DNA of 64,000 bases from Glycomyces fuscus (GTDB lineage: Bacteria > Actinomycetota > Actinomycetes > Streptosporangiales > Streptosporangiaceae): NCBI GenBank assembly GCA_002529455.1, contig NYMS01000036.1:31074-95073 (forward strand). Direction: 5' to 3'. Positions within the stretch are counted from its first letter, which is position 1. Each line of letters starts with the position of its first letter. A program made the position numbers and the translations under genes. The notes below the pieces were generated by a model that ran no database searches, was not told the origin of the DNA, and saw nothing but the letters and a program-made list of their open reading frames with translations. Shown piece after piece: positions 34,237-43,161 of this stretch.

Positions 34237-36138
34237 TCACCCGGGTGAAAGCCGAACGTAAGATCCCTGGTCGACACTCGTGTCGGGAGGACGGGGGCCG
34301 GCCGGTACTTCCCCGCGGTCGTGTCGCCCCTCCCGGGGCCCGGCACGCAGCACGGCGGCCATCCGGGCCGTGGGCGTGCTCCCGCGTGCCGGGTCCGCCC
34401 CCTCCAGCGTGCGCACCAGGTCCGCGGCGGACCGGTCCGGGCGGGTGTCGAGCCAGACCGCCGCCATGCGCAGCGGCAGCGGCAGGCACCCCAGGAGGTG
34501 GACGAGGCGGTGCAGCACCGGCTCGGCGCACCGGTCCCGCCCCTCCCGCGCGCGCAGCAGGTCCACCGCCGCGGACGGGGAGAGCGGTCCCACCGGGAGC
34601 GCCCGCAGACCGTCGCGCACCAGCAGGTCGGTCAGCCAGTGGCGGCTGGTGACGACCGCCGCGCACCCCGGATCGCCGGGGAGCAGGGGACGCACCTGGC
34701 GCGCGGAGGCGGCGTTGTCCAGGACCAGCAGGACGCGCCGGTGCGCCAGCAGCGTGCGCAGCCTCGCGGCCGCCTCATCGGCGTCCATGGCCTCGGTGCC
34801 GCGGGCGCCGGTGGACAGGGAGCGCACCAGGCGGCGCAGCACCTCGGCCGGGTCGCGCGGGTTCCCGTCGCCGCCGCGGAGGTCGACGTAGAGCTGTCCG
34901 TCGGGGAAGTGCGGCGCGGCCGTGTGCGCCCAGCTCAGGGCGAGGGCACTGGCTCCGGCACCGGCGGGGCCGCGCACCAGCGCGCTGCCGGGTGCGGTGC
35001 GGGACGGGTCCACCAGCCGGTCCAGTTCGGCCAGGGCCTCGTCGCGTCCCACCAGCACGGGGGGCGCGGCGGGGAGCTCGGCCGGGGCGAGGGCGGCCGA
35101 CACCCGGTCGGGCGCGTGGACCGGGCCGCCGAGGCCGTCCCGTCCCTCCTCGCCCGCCTCCGCCCGGGCGCCCGGCCCGGCGGCCGGTCCGGCGGGCGCT
35201 GCGGGGTCGGGCGCCTCCTCCGGTCCGGCGTGGGGCCCGGAGGCCGGGGAGGGGGGCCGGGATCCGGTGCGCTCCTCGACGGAGGCGCGCTGGCGCGGGA
35301 CGCGGGTGCGCGGGGCGCGGTCGAGGTCGCCGCGCAGGATGCCGTGGAAGGTCTCCTGGAGTTCGCGGCCCGGGTCCGCGCCCAGGTGCTCGGCCAGCGC
35401 GTCGCGGGTGCGGGCGTACACGCGCAGGGCCTCGCTGGGGCGGCCGCAGCGGTAGAGGGCGGTCATCTGGACGCGGATGAGGGGCTCGCGCTCGGGGTGG
35501 TCGGTGGCGATGGGGCCGATCTGGTCGGCCACGCGCTCGTGGTCGCCCCGGTCCAGGGCGGCGCCGAACCCCTCCTCGGCGGCCCGGAGGAGCTCCTCGT
35601 TCAGGGGCGGGACGTCGCGCTCGTGCAGGACGGGGCTGACGATGTCGGCCAGGACGGGGCCCCGCCACAGCCGCAGGGCGCTGATGAGCAGGTCGGCGCG
35701 GGCGGAGGGGTCGGCCTCCTCGTCGGCGCGGCGGACCAGGGAGCGGAAGCGCAGCAGGTCGCACTGGTCCTCGGCGAGGTCGACCCGGTAGCCGCCGTCG
35801 CCGCCCGTGATGAGCGGGGTGCCGCAGTGCTGGTCGAGGACGGCGCGGGCGCGGGTCACGTGGACCTGGAGGGCGCTGCGGGCGGACGGGGAGGGCGGGG
35901 TCCCCCAGACGCGTTCGATGAGGTGCGCGGCGGAGACGGTGCGCCCGGTGTTGAGCAGGAGCGTGGCCAGCACGGCACGGCGCTTGTCCCCGCGCAGGCG
36001 CAGCGGGGCGCCGTCCATCTCGACGCCGAACTGCCCGAGCAGTCCGACGCGCAGCCCACCGGCGGTGTGTCCGGACGCCCTCTGCCGGGCCTGTCCGACC
36101 GTGTCGTGCCACCGCCTCGCCGGGTCGCTCAGCGACAC
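34237..36138 (-). CDS. SARP/AfsR-type transcriptional regulator with degenerate NB-ARC P-loop
   Basis: About 633 residues from GTG 36138 (start uncertain; an ATG at 36228 is in frame). N-terminal OmpR-like winged helix (about 30-100, LRLRGDKRRAVLATLLLN), then a bacterial transcriptional activation domain (about 110-255, ending AEHLGADPGRELQ), a Pro/Ala-rich linker, and an NB-ARC-like ATPase. Its P-loop reads GPAGAGASAL, with Ala where the catalytic Lys of GKS/T should be; Walker B RVLLVLDNA is retained. It stops without the TPR region of AfsR. SARPs activate secondary-metabolite clusters by binding heptameric repeats; the target is unknown here. It is divergent from the RpiR gene. Confidence 0.88.
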   Translation of the reverse strand: MSLSDPARRWHDTVGQARQRASGHTAGGLRVGLLGQFGVEMDGAPLRLRGDKRRAVLATLLLNTGRTVSAAHLIERVWGTPPSPSARSALQVHVTRARAVLDQHCGTPLITGGDGGYRVDLAEDQCDLLRFRSLVRRADEEADPSARADLLISALRLWRGPVLADIVSPVLHERDVPPLNEELLRAAEEGFGAALDRGDHERVADQIGPIATDHPEREPLIRVQMTALYRCGRPSEALRVYARTRDALAEHLGADPGRELQETFHGILRGDLDRAPRTRVPRQRASVEERTGSRPPSPASGPHAGPEEAPDPAAPAGPAAGPGARAEAGEEGRDGLGGPVHAPDRVSAALAPAELPAAPPVLVGRDEALAELDRLVDPSRTAPGSALVRGPAGAGASALALSWAHTAAPHFPDGQLYVDLRGGDGNPRDPAEVLRRLVRSLSTGARGTEAMDADEAAARLRTLLAHRRVLLVLDNAASARQVRPLLPGDPGCAAVVTSRHWLTDLLVRDGLRALPVGPLSPSAAVDLLRAREGRDRCAEPVLHRLVHLLGCLPLPLRMAAVWLDTRPDRSAADLVRTLEGADPARGSTPTARMAAVLRAGPREGRHDRGEVPAGPRPPDTSVDQGSYVRLSPG

Positions 36139-36320
36139 AGCACCATCCCCCCCGCGGAGCGCGCGTGCGAGCGGGTGAACCGCGGCGCTCCCTGGCTCCA
36201 GGGTGCCGCCTGAGCTGGGATATCGCAATCACGACCCCCGCACTTGCCGCTGCGGCCGTCCCTTGGAATCCTGGATTCTCCCGCTTTTTCCCCTCACCTC
36301 GTTGACTCTTCATCACGACC

Positions 36321-36333
36321 GAAAGAAACTTTC
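36321..36333. promoter_or_regulatory. Possible RpiR-type operator
   Basis: Dyad GAAAG-AAA-CTTTC ending 4 bp before the start of the RpiR-type regulator. SIS-domain regulators often recognise such AT-rich dyads, so autoregulation is plausible. Confidence 0.4.
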
Positions 36334-36337
36334 CTCC

Positions 36338-37324
36338 ATGGCGGAAATTCCGAAGCCTACGGGCGGACGGGCGGAGGCGGAGCACGCCTCCGCACCGCCC
36401 GTCCCCACGACGGTCCTGCGCATCCGGTCGCTCCTGCCCTCCCTCGCACCCGCGGAGCGACGGGTCGCCCAGCACGTCGTCGACGACCCCGAGCGGGCCG
36501 CCGCCTCCTCCATCACCCAGCTCGCCAAGGACTGCGCCACGTCCGAGGCCACCGTGATCCGGTTCTGCCGCACCATCGACTTCAGCGGCTACCGGGAGCT
36601 GCGCCTGGCCCTGGCCACCGAGGCCGGTCAGGCGCGGGGCGCCCGCGGGGCGGCGCCGGAGCTGTCCAGCGACATCAACCCCGACGACACCCTCGTCACG
36701 GTGGTCCAGAAGATCGCCTACACCGACGCGCGCGCGGTGGAGGAGACCGGCGCCGCCCTGGACGTGGAGGTGCTGCGCACGGTCATCGACACGATGGCGG
36801 GCGCACGGCGCATCGACGTGTACGGGGTGGGCGCGAGCGCGTTCGTCGGGGCCGACCTCCAGCAGAAGCTGCACCGGATCGGGCTGACCTCGTTCGCGTG
36901 GTCGGACGCGCACGTGATGCTCACCAGCGCGGCGCTGCTGGACGAGCGCGACGTGGCGATCGGCATCTCCCACAGCGGGACGACCATAGACACGGTGCAG
37001 GCGCTGACGGAGGCCGGGCGGCGCGGCGCCCGCACCGTCGCCGTCACCAACTTCCCCCGGTCGCCGATCGGGTTCGCCGACCACGTGCTGACCACCGCGG
37101 CCCGCGAGACCACGTTCCGGTCGGGGGCCACCGCGAGCAGGCTCGCGCAGCTGACCGTGGTGGACTGCCTGTTCGTGGGTCTGGCGCAGAGCCGCTACAC
37201 CGACAGCCGCACCGCCCTGGAGACGACCTTCGAGGCGGTGCGGGGACTGCGGATCAACGACGACCGCAGGCGCCGCAGGGGTGAGGCCCCCGGCGGCAGG
37301 AGCACGGACGCAAGCGACGGCTGA
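36338..37324 (+). CDS. RpiR/MurR-family transcriptional regulator (HTH + SIS)
   Basis: 328 residues from ATG 36338. N-terminal RpiR helix-turn-helix (about 30-105: LAPAERRVAQHVVDDP and CATSEATVIRFCRTIDFSGY), then a SIS domain (about 155-290) with RIDVYGVGASAFVGAD and ISHSGTTIDTVQ. SIS domains of this family sense phosphosugars. It is directly upstream of murQ in the same direction (81 bp), so MurNAc-6-phosphate is the likely effector. The ribosome site is not obvious. Confidence 0.92.
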   Translation: MAEIPKPTGGRAEAEHASAPPVPTTVLRIRSLLPSLAPAERRVAQHVVDDPERAAASSITQLAKDCATSEATVIRFCRTIDFSGYRELRLALATEAGQARGARGAAPELSSDINPDDTLVTVVQKIAYTDARAVEETGAALDVEVLRTVIDTMAGARRIDVYGVGASAFVGADLQQKLHRIGLTSFAWSDAHVMLTSAALLDERDVAIGISHSGTTIDTVQALTEAGRRGARTVAVTNFPRSPIGFADHVLTTAARETTFRSGATASRLAQLTVVDCLFVGLAQSRYTDSRTALETTFEAVRGLRINDDRRRRRGEAPGGRSTDASDG

Positions 37325-37405
37325 CCGTACGCGTCCCGCCCCGCCGCCGCCCGGTTCCGGCCGGCGGCGGGGCGGGCGACCGACCGACGGAAAGGAACGG
37401 CACCG

Positions 37406-38443
37406 GTGCGGACCGAACAGGAGAGCGCTGTGCACGACGACGGGCGCGGGACCCGGCCGGAAGGCGGGGACGCCCCCCGGGGGGCCGGTGCCCCGCCGTC
37501 CTCCGGGGGGACCGAGGGCGGTGCGGCCGTGATCGTGCGCGCGCCCACGGAGGCCCGCAACTCCGGCACCCACGACATCGACCTGCTCCCGGCTCTGGAC
37601 GTGCTGCGACAGATCAACGCCGAGGACGTCACGGTCCCCGCTGCGGTGGGCGCGGTCCTGCCGGAACTGGCGCGGGCCGTGGAGCTGGGGGTGGCCGCCC
37701 TGGAGGGCGGGGCGGCCATCCACTACTTCGGCGCGGGCACGTCGGGGCGGATCGCCGCCCAGGACGCCGCCGAGCTGCCGCCGACCTACGGTGTGCCCGC
37801 CACGTGGGTGGTGGCCCACCACGCGGGCGGCGGGGAGGCGCTGGCGCGGGCCGTGGAGGGGATCGAGGACGACTGGGAGTCGGGCCGGGCGGACGCCGCC
37901 GGGATCGCCCCGGGGTCGTTGGCGGTGGGTCTGGCCGCCAGCGGGCGCACCCCGTACGTGGGCGGGGCGCTGGAGGCGGCCCGGGAGCGCTCGGCCGCGA
38001 CGGTGCTGATCAGCGCGAACCCGCAGGCGCCGCTGGCGCGGAACGCGGACGTGCACGTGGGTATGGCCACCGGCGCGGAGGTGATCGCCGGATCCACCCG
38101 GATGAAGGCGGGCACGGCGCAGAAGCTGGCGCTGAACGCGTTCTCCACCGCGGTGATGGTGCGGATGGGGCGGACGTACTCGAACCTGATGGTGGGGGTG
38201 GACGCCACCAACGGCAAGCTGCGCGGCCGTGTGGTGACCATCCTGACGCAGGCCACCGGGCTGGACGAGCGGGTGTGCGCGGAGGCCCTGAACGCGGCGG
38301 AGGGCGACACCCGCGTCGCGCTGGTGTCGCTGCTGGCCGACGTGGACGCGGCCGCGGCCGCCCGCGCCCTGGACGCGGCGCGGGGCCGGGTCCGCCCCGC
38401 GCTGGCCGGACTGGGCCTGCCGGTCCCCGTCGCCCCGGAGTAG
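37406..38443 (+). CDS. murQ: N-acetylmuramic acid 6-phosphate etherase MurQ
   Basis: 345 residues from GTG 37406, with AAAGGAA about 9 nt upstream; the first ~45 residues form a Gly/Pro-rich extension before the conserved TEARNSGTHDIDLLPALDVL. SIS-type enzyme with FGAGTSGRIAAQDAAELPPT, GLAASGRTPYVGGA and TRMKAGTAQKLALN. MurQ cleaves the lactyl ether of MurNAc-6-P to GlcNAc-6-P and D-lactate in cell-wall recycling. Its partner regulator lies upstream; no MurNAc transporter or kinase is nearby. Confidence 0.94.
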   Translation: MRTEQESAVHDDGRGTRPEGGDAPRGAGAPPSSGGTEGGAAVIVRAPTEARNSGTHDIDLLPALDVLRQINAEDVTVPAAVGAVLPELARAVELGVAALEGGAAIHYFGAGTSGRIAAQDAAELPPTYGVPATWVVAHHAGGGEALARAVEGIEDDWESGRADAAGIAPGSLAVGLAASGRTPYVGGALEAARERSAATVLISANPQAPLARNADVHVGMATGAEVIAGSTRMKAGTAQKLALNAFSTAVMVRMGRTYSNLMVGVDATNGKLRGRVVTILTQATGLDERVCAEALNAAEGDTRVALVSLLADVDAAAAARALDAARGRVRPALAGLGLPVPVAPE

Positions 38444-38463
38444 GCGGAGCAGGCTGAACGGAG

Positions 38464-38492
38464 CGGCCCGGGGCCCGTGTGGTCCCGGGCCG
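38464..38492 (+). terminator. Terminator after murQ
   Basis: Perfect 9-bp stem CGGCCCGGG/CCCGGGCCG with an 11-nt loop, 20 bp past the stop. The following ~300 bp to 38792 contain no gene I can support. Confidence 0.6.
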
Positions 38493-38792
38493 GGTTCTCC
38501 CCGGGTAGGCAAGCTGCCTGGCGGGGGCGGGGGCGGGTGCGGGGCGGGGCGGTCCGGGGCCCGTGCGGGCCTTTCGCCCGGGTGGGTGCGGACCCGCGCG
38601 GGTTCTCCGCCCGCGCGGGTTCTCCACAGGCTGGAGGTCCCTCTGGCACGGGGTGGAGCGGACGGCGTAGGCTCGGTTGCGGGGGCCCCGCGCCGCCGCG
38701 TGAGGGGCTTGGTCCCCCCGTATCCGAGTGTCCCGTGCCGCCGCCCGCCCCACCAGCCCCCCGTCCGCGGCTGTGGACGGCCCCCGTCCGGC

Positions 38793-40361
38793 TCAGCCGC
38801 GTTCGAGGGCGGTGCCGATCAGACCGATCGGCGGGGAGCCCAGGTCCAGCAGGGCCCGGTGGAAGCGTTCGAGGGTGAACCCCTCGCCCCAGCGCTCGCG
38901 CGCCCTCTCCCTCAGCCGCAGGATCTCCAGCTTGCCCTAGGTGTAGCGGCCGTAGGTGGGGTCGAAGGTGGCGCGGCGCGCCTCGGACAGGGCCGACGGC
39001 CCCTGGAGCGGCGTGTCCTCGGCGAAGCGGGCGGCCGCCTCCTCCACGGTCATGCTCCCGCTGTGCATGCCGATGGCCACGGACAGGCGGGTGACGCGGA
39101 TGAGCGCCTCCACCCACACGCCGGTCTCGTAGTGGTCGGCGGTCCAGGCGGGGTCGCCCAGGCGTTCGGCGGCGTAGGCGCCGAAGCCCTCGTCCACGCA
39201 CAGCTCCTCCACGTAGTGCGCCCAGCCCTCGGCGAAGGTCATCGAGTGCAGGGCGCGGCGCACCGGTCCGGGCGCCCGCCGCAGGGCCCGGCCGTGGGAG
39301 AAGTGGCCGGGCGCCACCTCGTGCACGCTCACGGCGGGCAGGGTGGTGTGGCTGAACATCTCCAGCCACTCGTCGGCCTCCTCCCGGGTCCAGGAGGCGT
39401 CGGGCGGGGTGATGAAGTAGAAGGAGGGCGTGTCGGCCTCCCACGGACCCGACCACGCCATCATCGCGGTGGCCCAGCGCTGGGAGGGCGGGGAGACGTC
39501 CACCCGGCACTCTCCGTCGTTGTGGGGCGCCAGGCCGCGCTCGGCGGTGAACGCCACGGCCAGTTCCGTCCACCGGCGGGCGGCGTCCAGGACGCCGTCG
39601 GTGTCGGGGTGCTGCCGGGTGAGCTCGCGGACGAACTCCATGGTGTCGCGCCCGGGCGCGAGGCGCCCGACGGCCTCGGCCAGGCGTGCGCGCAGGCGGT
39701 CGCGTTCGGCGTCGGCGCGGGCGGCCAGGTCGGCGAGGTCCACCTCGAGGGCCTCGCCGCTGCCCATGAGGCGGGCGAGCGGCTCGGCGCCGAGCCCGGC
39801 GCTGCGGGGCCCCTCCCGCACCGCCTTCTCGACGTGGGCGACCAGGCGCGCGTGCGCGGCGAGGGCCGCGTCGCGGACGTCGGCGGGCAGGTCCTCGGGG
39901 AGCCCGTCGGCCACCCCCCGGACGGCGCCGAGGAGGGACTCGGCGAGGGGAGCGGGCAGGCGGTCCAGGGCCGCGACCGCGTTGTCGACCACGCGCGGCC
40001 ACTCGGCCAGGTGGGCGGTGCGGGCGGCGTCGCGCTCGGCCCGGGGCGCGTACCCGCGGTCGTAGCCCGACAGGTCGAGCTCGTTGACGTGGTACAGGGG
40101 GTTGACGCGGTGCAGCTGGAGTTCGCCGAGCTCGTAGCGCAGGGCGTTCTCGAAGGCGGCGAGGTGGGCCTCGTCGTGCGGGTCGTCGAGGGGGTCGCCG
40201 CCGAGGCCGGACAGGGCGGCCCTGACTCCCTCGGGCGACAGGTCGGCGACCCTGCCGTCGTACTCGTGCATACCGGCGCCCTCGCGCATGCTCCCCGGCA
40301 TGAGGTCGGCCAGGCGCCTGAGCCGCGCGGGCAGTTCGTCGTGCTGTGACTGGAAGGACAT
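38793..40361 (-). pseudogene. DUF885 zinc metallopeptidase-like gene interrupted by in-frame TAG
   Basis: From ATG 40361 a 474-residue DUF885 protein reads to a TAG at 38937-38939. In the same frame a further 47 codons follow to TGA 38793, reading GKLEILRLRERARERW and later LGSPPIGLIGTALERG, which is the family's normal C-terminus. The upstream part keeps the metal motif HEVAPGHF (HExxPGH) and EGWAHYVEE. So the reading frame was intact until one codon became amber. The truncated product has the catalytic motifs but lacks the last ~10%, so it may be unstable; amber readthrough or a sequence error would restore it. It is convergent with murQ. Confidence 0.85.
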
Positions 40362-40409
40362 GTGGTGACTCTAGTTCCGGCGCGAACGGCGGGGGCGGCC
40401 GGTGCGCAC

Positions 40410-40449
40410 CCCCGGTTCCGCGCCCGGGATCCCCGGCGCGGAACCGGGG
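40410..40449. repeat. Perfect 15-bp inverted repeat between divergent genes
   Basis: Arms CCCCGGTTCCGCGCC and exact complement with a 10-nt loop. It lies between the divergent starts of the DUF885 gene (40361) and the SanA-like gene (40613), so it is not an ordinary terminator position; a regulatory hairpin or protein-binding dyad is likelier. Confidence 0.6.
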
Positions 40450-40612
40450 TTCTCGGCCCGCGGCTCCGGCGGCGGGGGCACGGCGCCACGGGCTCTGGGC
40501 GGGGAGCGCGGCGTGTGCCCGGTGCACGGCGGCCGGGGCCGCGGGGGCCGGGGCGGACGGATCCGGTGCGCCGTACCGGAACTCCGCAGCGGGGCCGGGC
40601 GTCTTCCCAAGC

Positions 40613-41476
40613 GTGACGATCCCAGATCCCGCCACACCCCAGAGCTCTCCGTCCGACGACGACACCGGCGTTCCCCGCGACCGGCCCTCCCCCGCCTCCG
40701 GGGCCGCCGGAGGCGGCGCCGCCGCTGACGACGCCTCCGGCGCCGGGGCCGACGGCGCTTCGGGGACCGCCGACGGTTCCGGGGGTTCCGGTGGCCGACG
40801 CGGACGCCGGACCTGGTCGCGGCGCCTCGCCGTGCTGGCCGTGGTCGCGATGGTGATGGGCTGCGCGCCGTTCGTGTGGGTGCTCTCCTCCACCTCCGAC
40901 CACCGCCACACCGCCGCGTCCGTGCCGGAACGCCCGGTGGCCCTGGTGCTGGGCGCCGGTGTGCGCCCCGACGGCCGGCCCAGCCTGCTGCTGGCCCGGC
41001 GCCTGGACACCGCCGCCGACCTCTACTTCGCCGGGAAGGTCGACGTCGTGCTGGTGACCGGGGACAACAGCGTCGAGCACTACAACGAGACCGACACGAT
41101 GAGCGCGTACCTGGTGGCGGCCGGGGTCCCGGCAGAGCACGTCGTCGGCGACTACGCCGGGTTCTCCACGTGGGACTCGTGCGTGCGGGCCCGCGAGGTG
41201 TTCGGGGTGGAGGAGGCCACCGTGGTCACCCAGGACTTCCACCTGCCCCGCGCCGTACGGCTGTGCCGCTCGGTGGGCGTCGACGCGGTGGGCGTGGCCG
41301 ACTCCAGCCTGGAGGACCGCACCTTCGCGACCGTGTACGGGTGGCTGAGGGAGGTCCCGGCGGCGGTGGCGGCGCTGGGCTCGGTGGTGCTGCGGCCCGA
41401 CCCCACGTTCCTGGGCGACTACGAGACCGGCGTGGACGAGGCGCTGGAGCGGGAGCCGGATCCGGCGGGCGGCTGA
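40613..41476 (+). CDS. SanA/YdcF-like DUF218 membrane protein (copy A)
   Basis: About 287 residues from GTG 40613 (start uncertain; no clear ribosome site). N-terminal ~65 residues are Gly/Ala/Asp-rich and disordered, then one membrane helix (RRLAVLAVVAMVMGCAPFVW), then a DUF218 domain with LVLGAGVRPDGRPS, VLVTGDNSVEHYNETD, GFSTWDSCVRAREVF and QDFHLPRAV. SanA homologues affect envelope integrity and vancomycin sensitivity; the reaction is unknown. It is a paralogue of 43162-43842. Confidence 0.85.
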   Translation: MTIPDPATPQSSPSDDDTGVPRDRPSPASGAAGGGAAADDASGAGADGASGTADGSGGSGGRRGRRTWSRRLAVLAVVAMVMGCAPFVWVLSSTSDHRHTAASVPERPVALVLGAGVRPDGRPSLLLARRLDTAADLYFAGKVDVVLVTGDNSVEHYNETDTMSAYLVAAGVPAEHVVGDYAGFSTWDSCVRAREVFGVEEATVVTQDFHLPRAVRLCRSVGVDAVGVADSSLEDRTFATVYGWLREVPAAVAALGSVVLRPDPTFLGDYETGVDEALEREPDPAGG

Positions 41477-41568
41477 GCCCGCCCCGGCCCGGCGGGCGGC
41501 CACGACCGGCCGACCCGCTCGGTACCGGTGCGCCGGGGTCCCCGCCGCACCGGTGGACCGGGCGCGCC

Positions 41569-42996
41569 CTACCGTCCGCCGCCGAAGAGGCGTCCCAGCA
41601 GCCCGCCGGGCTGGGGGGCGGCGGGCTGCTGCGGGGCGGGGGCCTCCTCCGGCTCCGGCTCCGGGTCCACCCCCGCGAGCGCGCGGAAGTCCTCGGCCTC
41701 GTCCGGCAGCGCCCAGGCGCTCAGGGTCCGCGCGAACTCCTCGTCCTCCCACGCGGAGTCGGGCAGCTCGGCGATCGCCCAGAGGACCTTGAGGGTCTCC
41801 TCGTCGTAGTCGGCCTCGGCGTGCTCCTCGGCGGTGTGGCCCTTGCTGCGGGGACCGAGCACCAGTTCCAGGCCGACGCCCGTGACGAGGGCGCGCGAGT
41901 CCTCCTCGCCCTTGATCAGGCCGGGGAGGATGTCCAGGCGCAGGCGGCGGGCGCGGTCGCCCGCGCGGCCCAGCGCCAGGAAGCCCAGGACCTGCGGGGA
42001 GTGCCCGCCGCAGTGCGGCCAGGACTCGTTGAACAGCCCCTGGTAGCCCAGGGAGGTGCCGCCGCCGCGGCCGACGCGGCGCAGCGCCTCGCGCGGGGTG
42101 TTCTCACCGTGGATGAGCAGCATCGCCACCGATGCGGCGAAGGAGTTGTACAGGTTCCCGCCCGCCATCTGGTGGGTGAGGCCGACGGAGACGTCGATGT
42201 CGTTCGGGTCGGCCAGCAGGCCGAGGGCGAACAGCTCTGCGGGCAGCGGGTCGCCGCCGCTGTCCAGCGCGTTCATCACGTCGCGCAGGCTCGTGGGCGC
42301 CTGCGGGGCCGGGCGCAGGTCCTTGGCGAGCAGGACGTGCGAGGCGCCGGTGATCTCGGCGGTGATGCGCTCGGCCTCGTCGGGCAGGAAGGCCAGCAGG
42401 TAGCTCACCCACTCCCCCGCGCGGTCCATGCCGCCGCGGTTGGCGCCTCCGTGGAGCAGTGTGAGCAGGTCGGGGACGCGGGCGAGGACGGCCTCGTAGG
42501 TGTCCAGCTCGGCCTGGAGGAGCGCGGGGCCGTCGGGCCGCTCCATCACGGCGAGCCGGTTGCGCATGCGGTGGTGGTGCTGCTCGTCCGGGGCCTCCTC
42601 GGCCCAGTCCCGGTACTGCTGGCGGACCTTCTCGACGTCGTTGGAGGTCGCCCAGGCCACCTCGTCGCGCCACTGGGCCAGGTCGCGGGCCTCGGGGAAG
42701 CGGTCCTCGGCGTGCCCGGCCACCAGCTCCAGGAGGAGGCTGAGGGGGCGCCAGCGGTCGGTGGCCGGGGTGGACTCGGCGCAGGCGAGGTCGACCAGGA
42801 AGTCGACCGCCCTGGGCGCGGCGAGGTGCCCGGGCGCGGGGAAGCGGATGATGTCGTGGAGCTGCGAGAGCGCGCTGTCGCTCCCGGTGAGCCGGCCGAG
42901 GAGCTCGGGGATGCGGGCTCCGCCCTCGGGGGCCAGGGCTGCCCAGTCCACGTTCTGCGCGCCGTCGTGTGGGTCGTTTTCCGTGGTCGCGTTCAT
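41569..42996 (-). CDS. Hypothetical soluble protein, probably leaderless
   Basis: 475 residues from ATG 42996. I do not recognise a domain. It is acidic, mostly helical, with repeated Leu/Ala-rich helices (PRAVDFLVDLACAES; ALCEAEL-type spacing throughout) that suggest HEAT-like solenoid folding, and ends in a Pro/Gln-rich tail with GGLLGRLFGG. There is no Shine-Dalgarno, but GATAAT ends 6 bp before the ATG, so the mRNA is probably leaderless. It lies between the two SanA-like paralogues. Confidence 0.75.
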   Translation of the reverse strand: MNATTENDPHDGAQNVDWAALAPEGGARIPELLGRLTGSDSALSQLHDIIRFPAPGHLAAPRAVDFLVDLACAESTPATDRWRPLSLLLELVAGHAEDRFPEARDLAQWRDEVAWATSNDVEKVRQQYRDWAEEAPDEQHHHRMRNRLAVMERPDGPALLQAELDTYEAVLARVPDLLTLLHGGANRGGMDRAGEWVSYLLAFLPDEAERITAEITGASHVLLAKDLRPAPQAPTSLRDVMNALDSGGDPLPAELFALGLLADPNDIDVSVGLTHQMAGGNLYNSFAASVAMLLIHGENTPREALRRVGRGGGTSLGYQGLFNESWPHCGGHSPQVLGFLALGRAGDRARRLRLDILPGLIKGEEDSRALVTGVGLELVLGPRSKGHTAEEHAEADYDEETLKVLWAIAELPDSAWEDEEFARTLSAWALPDEAEDFRALAGVDPEPEPEEAPAPQQPAAPQPGGLLGRLFGGGR

Positions 42997-43002
42997 GTGC
43001 CG

Positions 43003-43038
43003 ATTATCGCGGCTGGGCCGGTCCGCGCGAACCGGCCC
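43003..43038 (-). promoter_or_regulatory. Promoter of the hypothetical gene with an overlapping 8-bp dyad
   Basis: GATAAT (43003-43008, minus strand) placed for transcription to start at the ATG. Just upstream is a perfect dyad GGGCCGGT / ACCGGCCC (43015-43038, 8-nt spacer) overlapping the spacer/-35 zone, a plausible operator. Confidence 0.5.
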
Positions 43039-43161
43039 GTGGACGGGGAGGGGCGCGGGTCCCGGCGGTCGCCGCAGATGTCGCGGTCCACACCGGGACC
43101 GAAGGCCCTCTTCGCCCGTGTCAGGTGGGGTGGGTGTCACCGACCTCGGTGGTCAGTGCGC

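Noticed and set aside
34775..41010. Long minus-strand frames over SARP, RpiR, murQ and DUF885
   Set aside because: They cross the plus-strand RpiR and murQ genes and intergenic DNA and lack recognisable domains.
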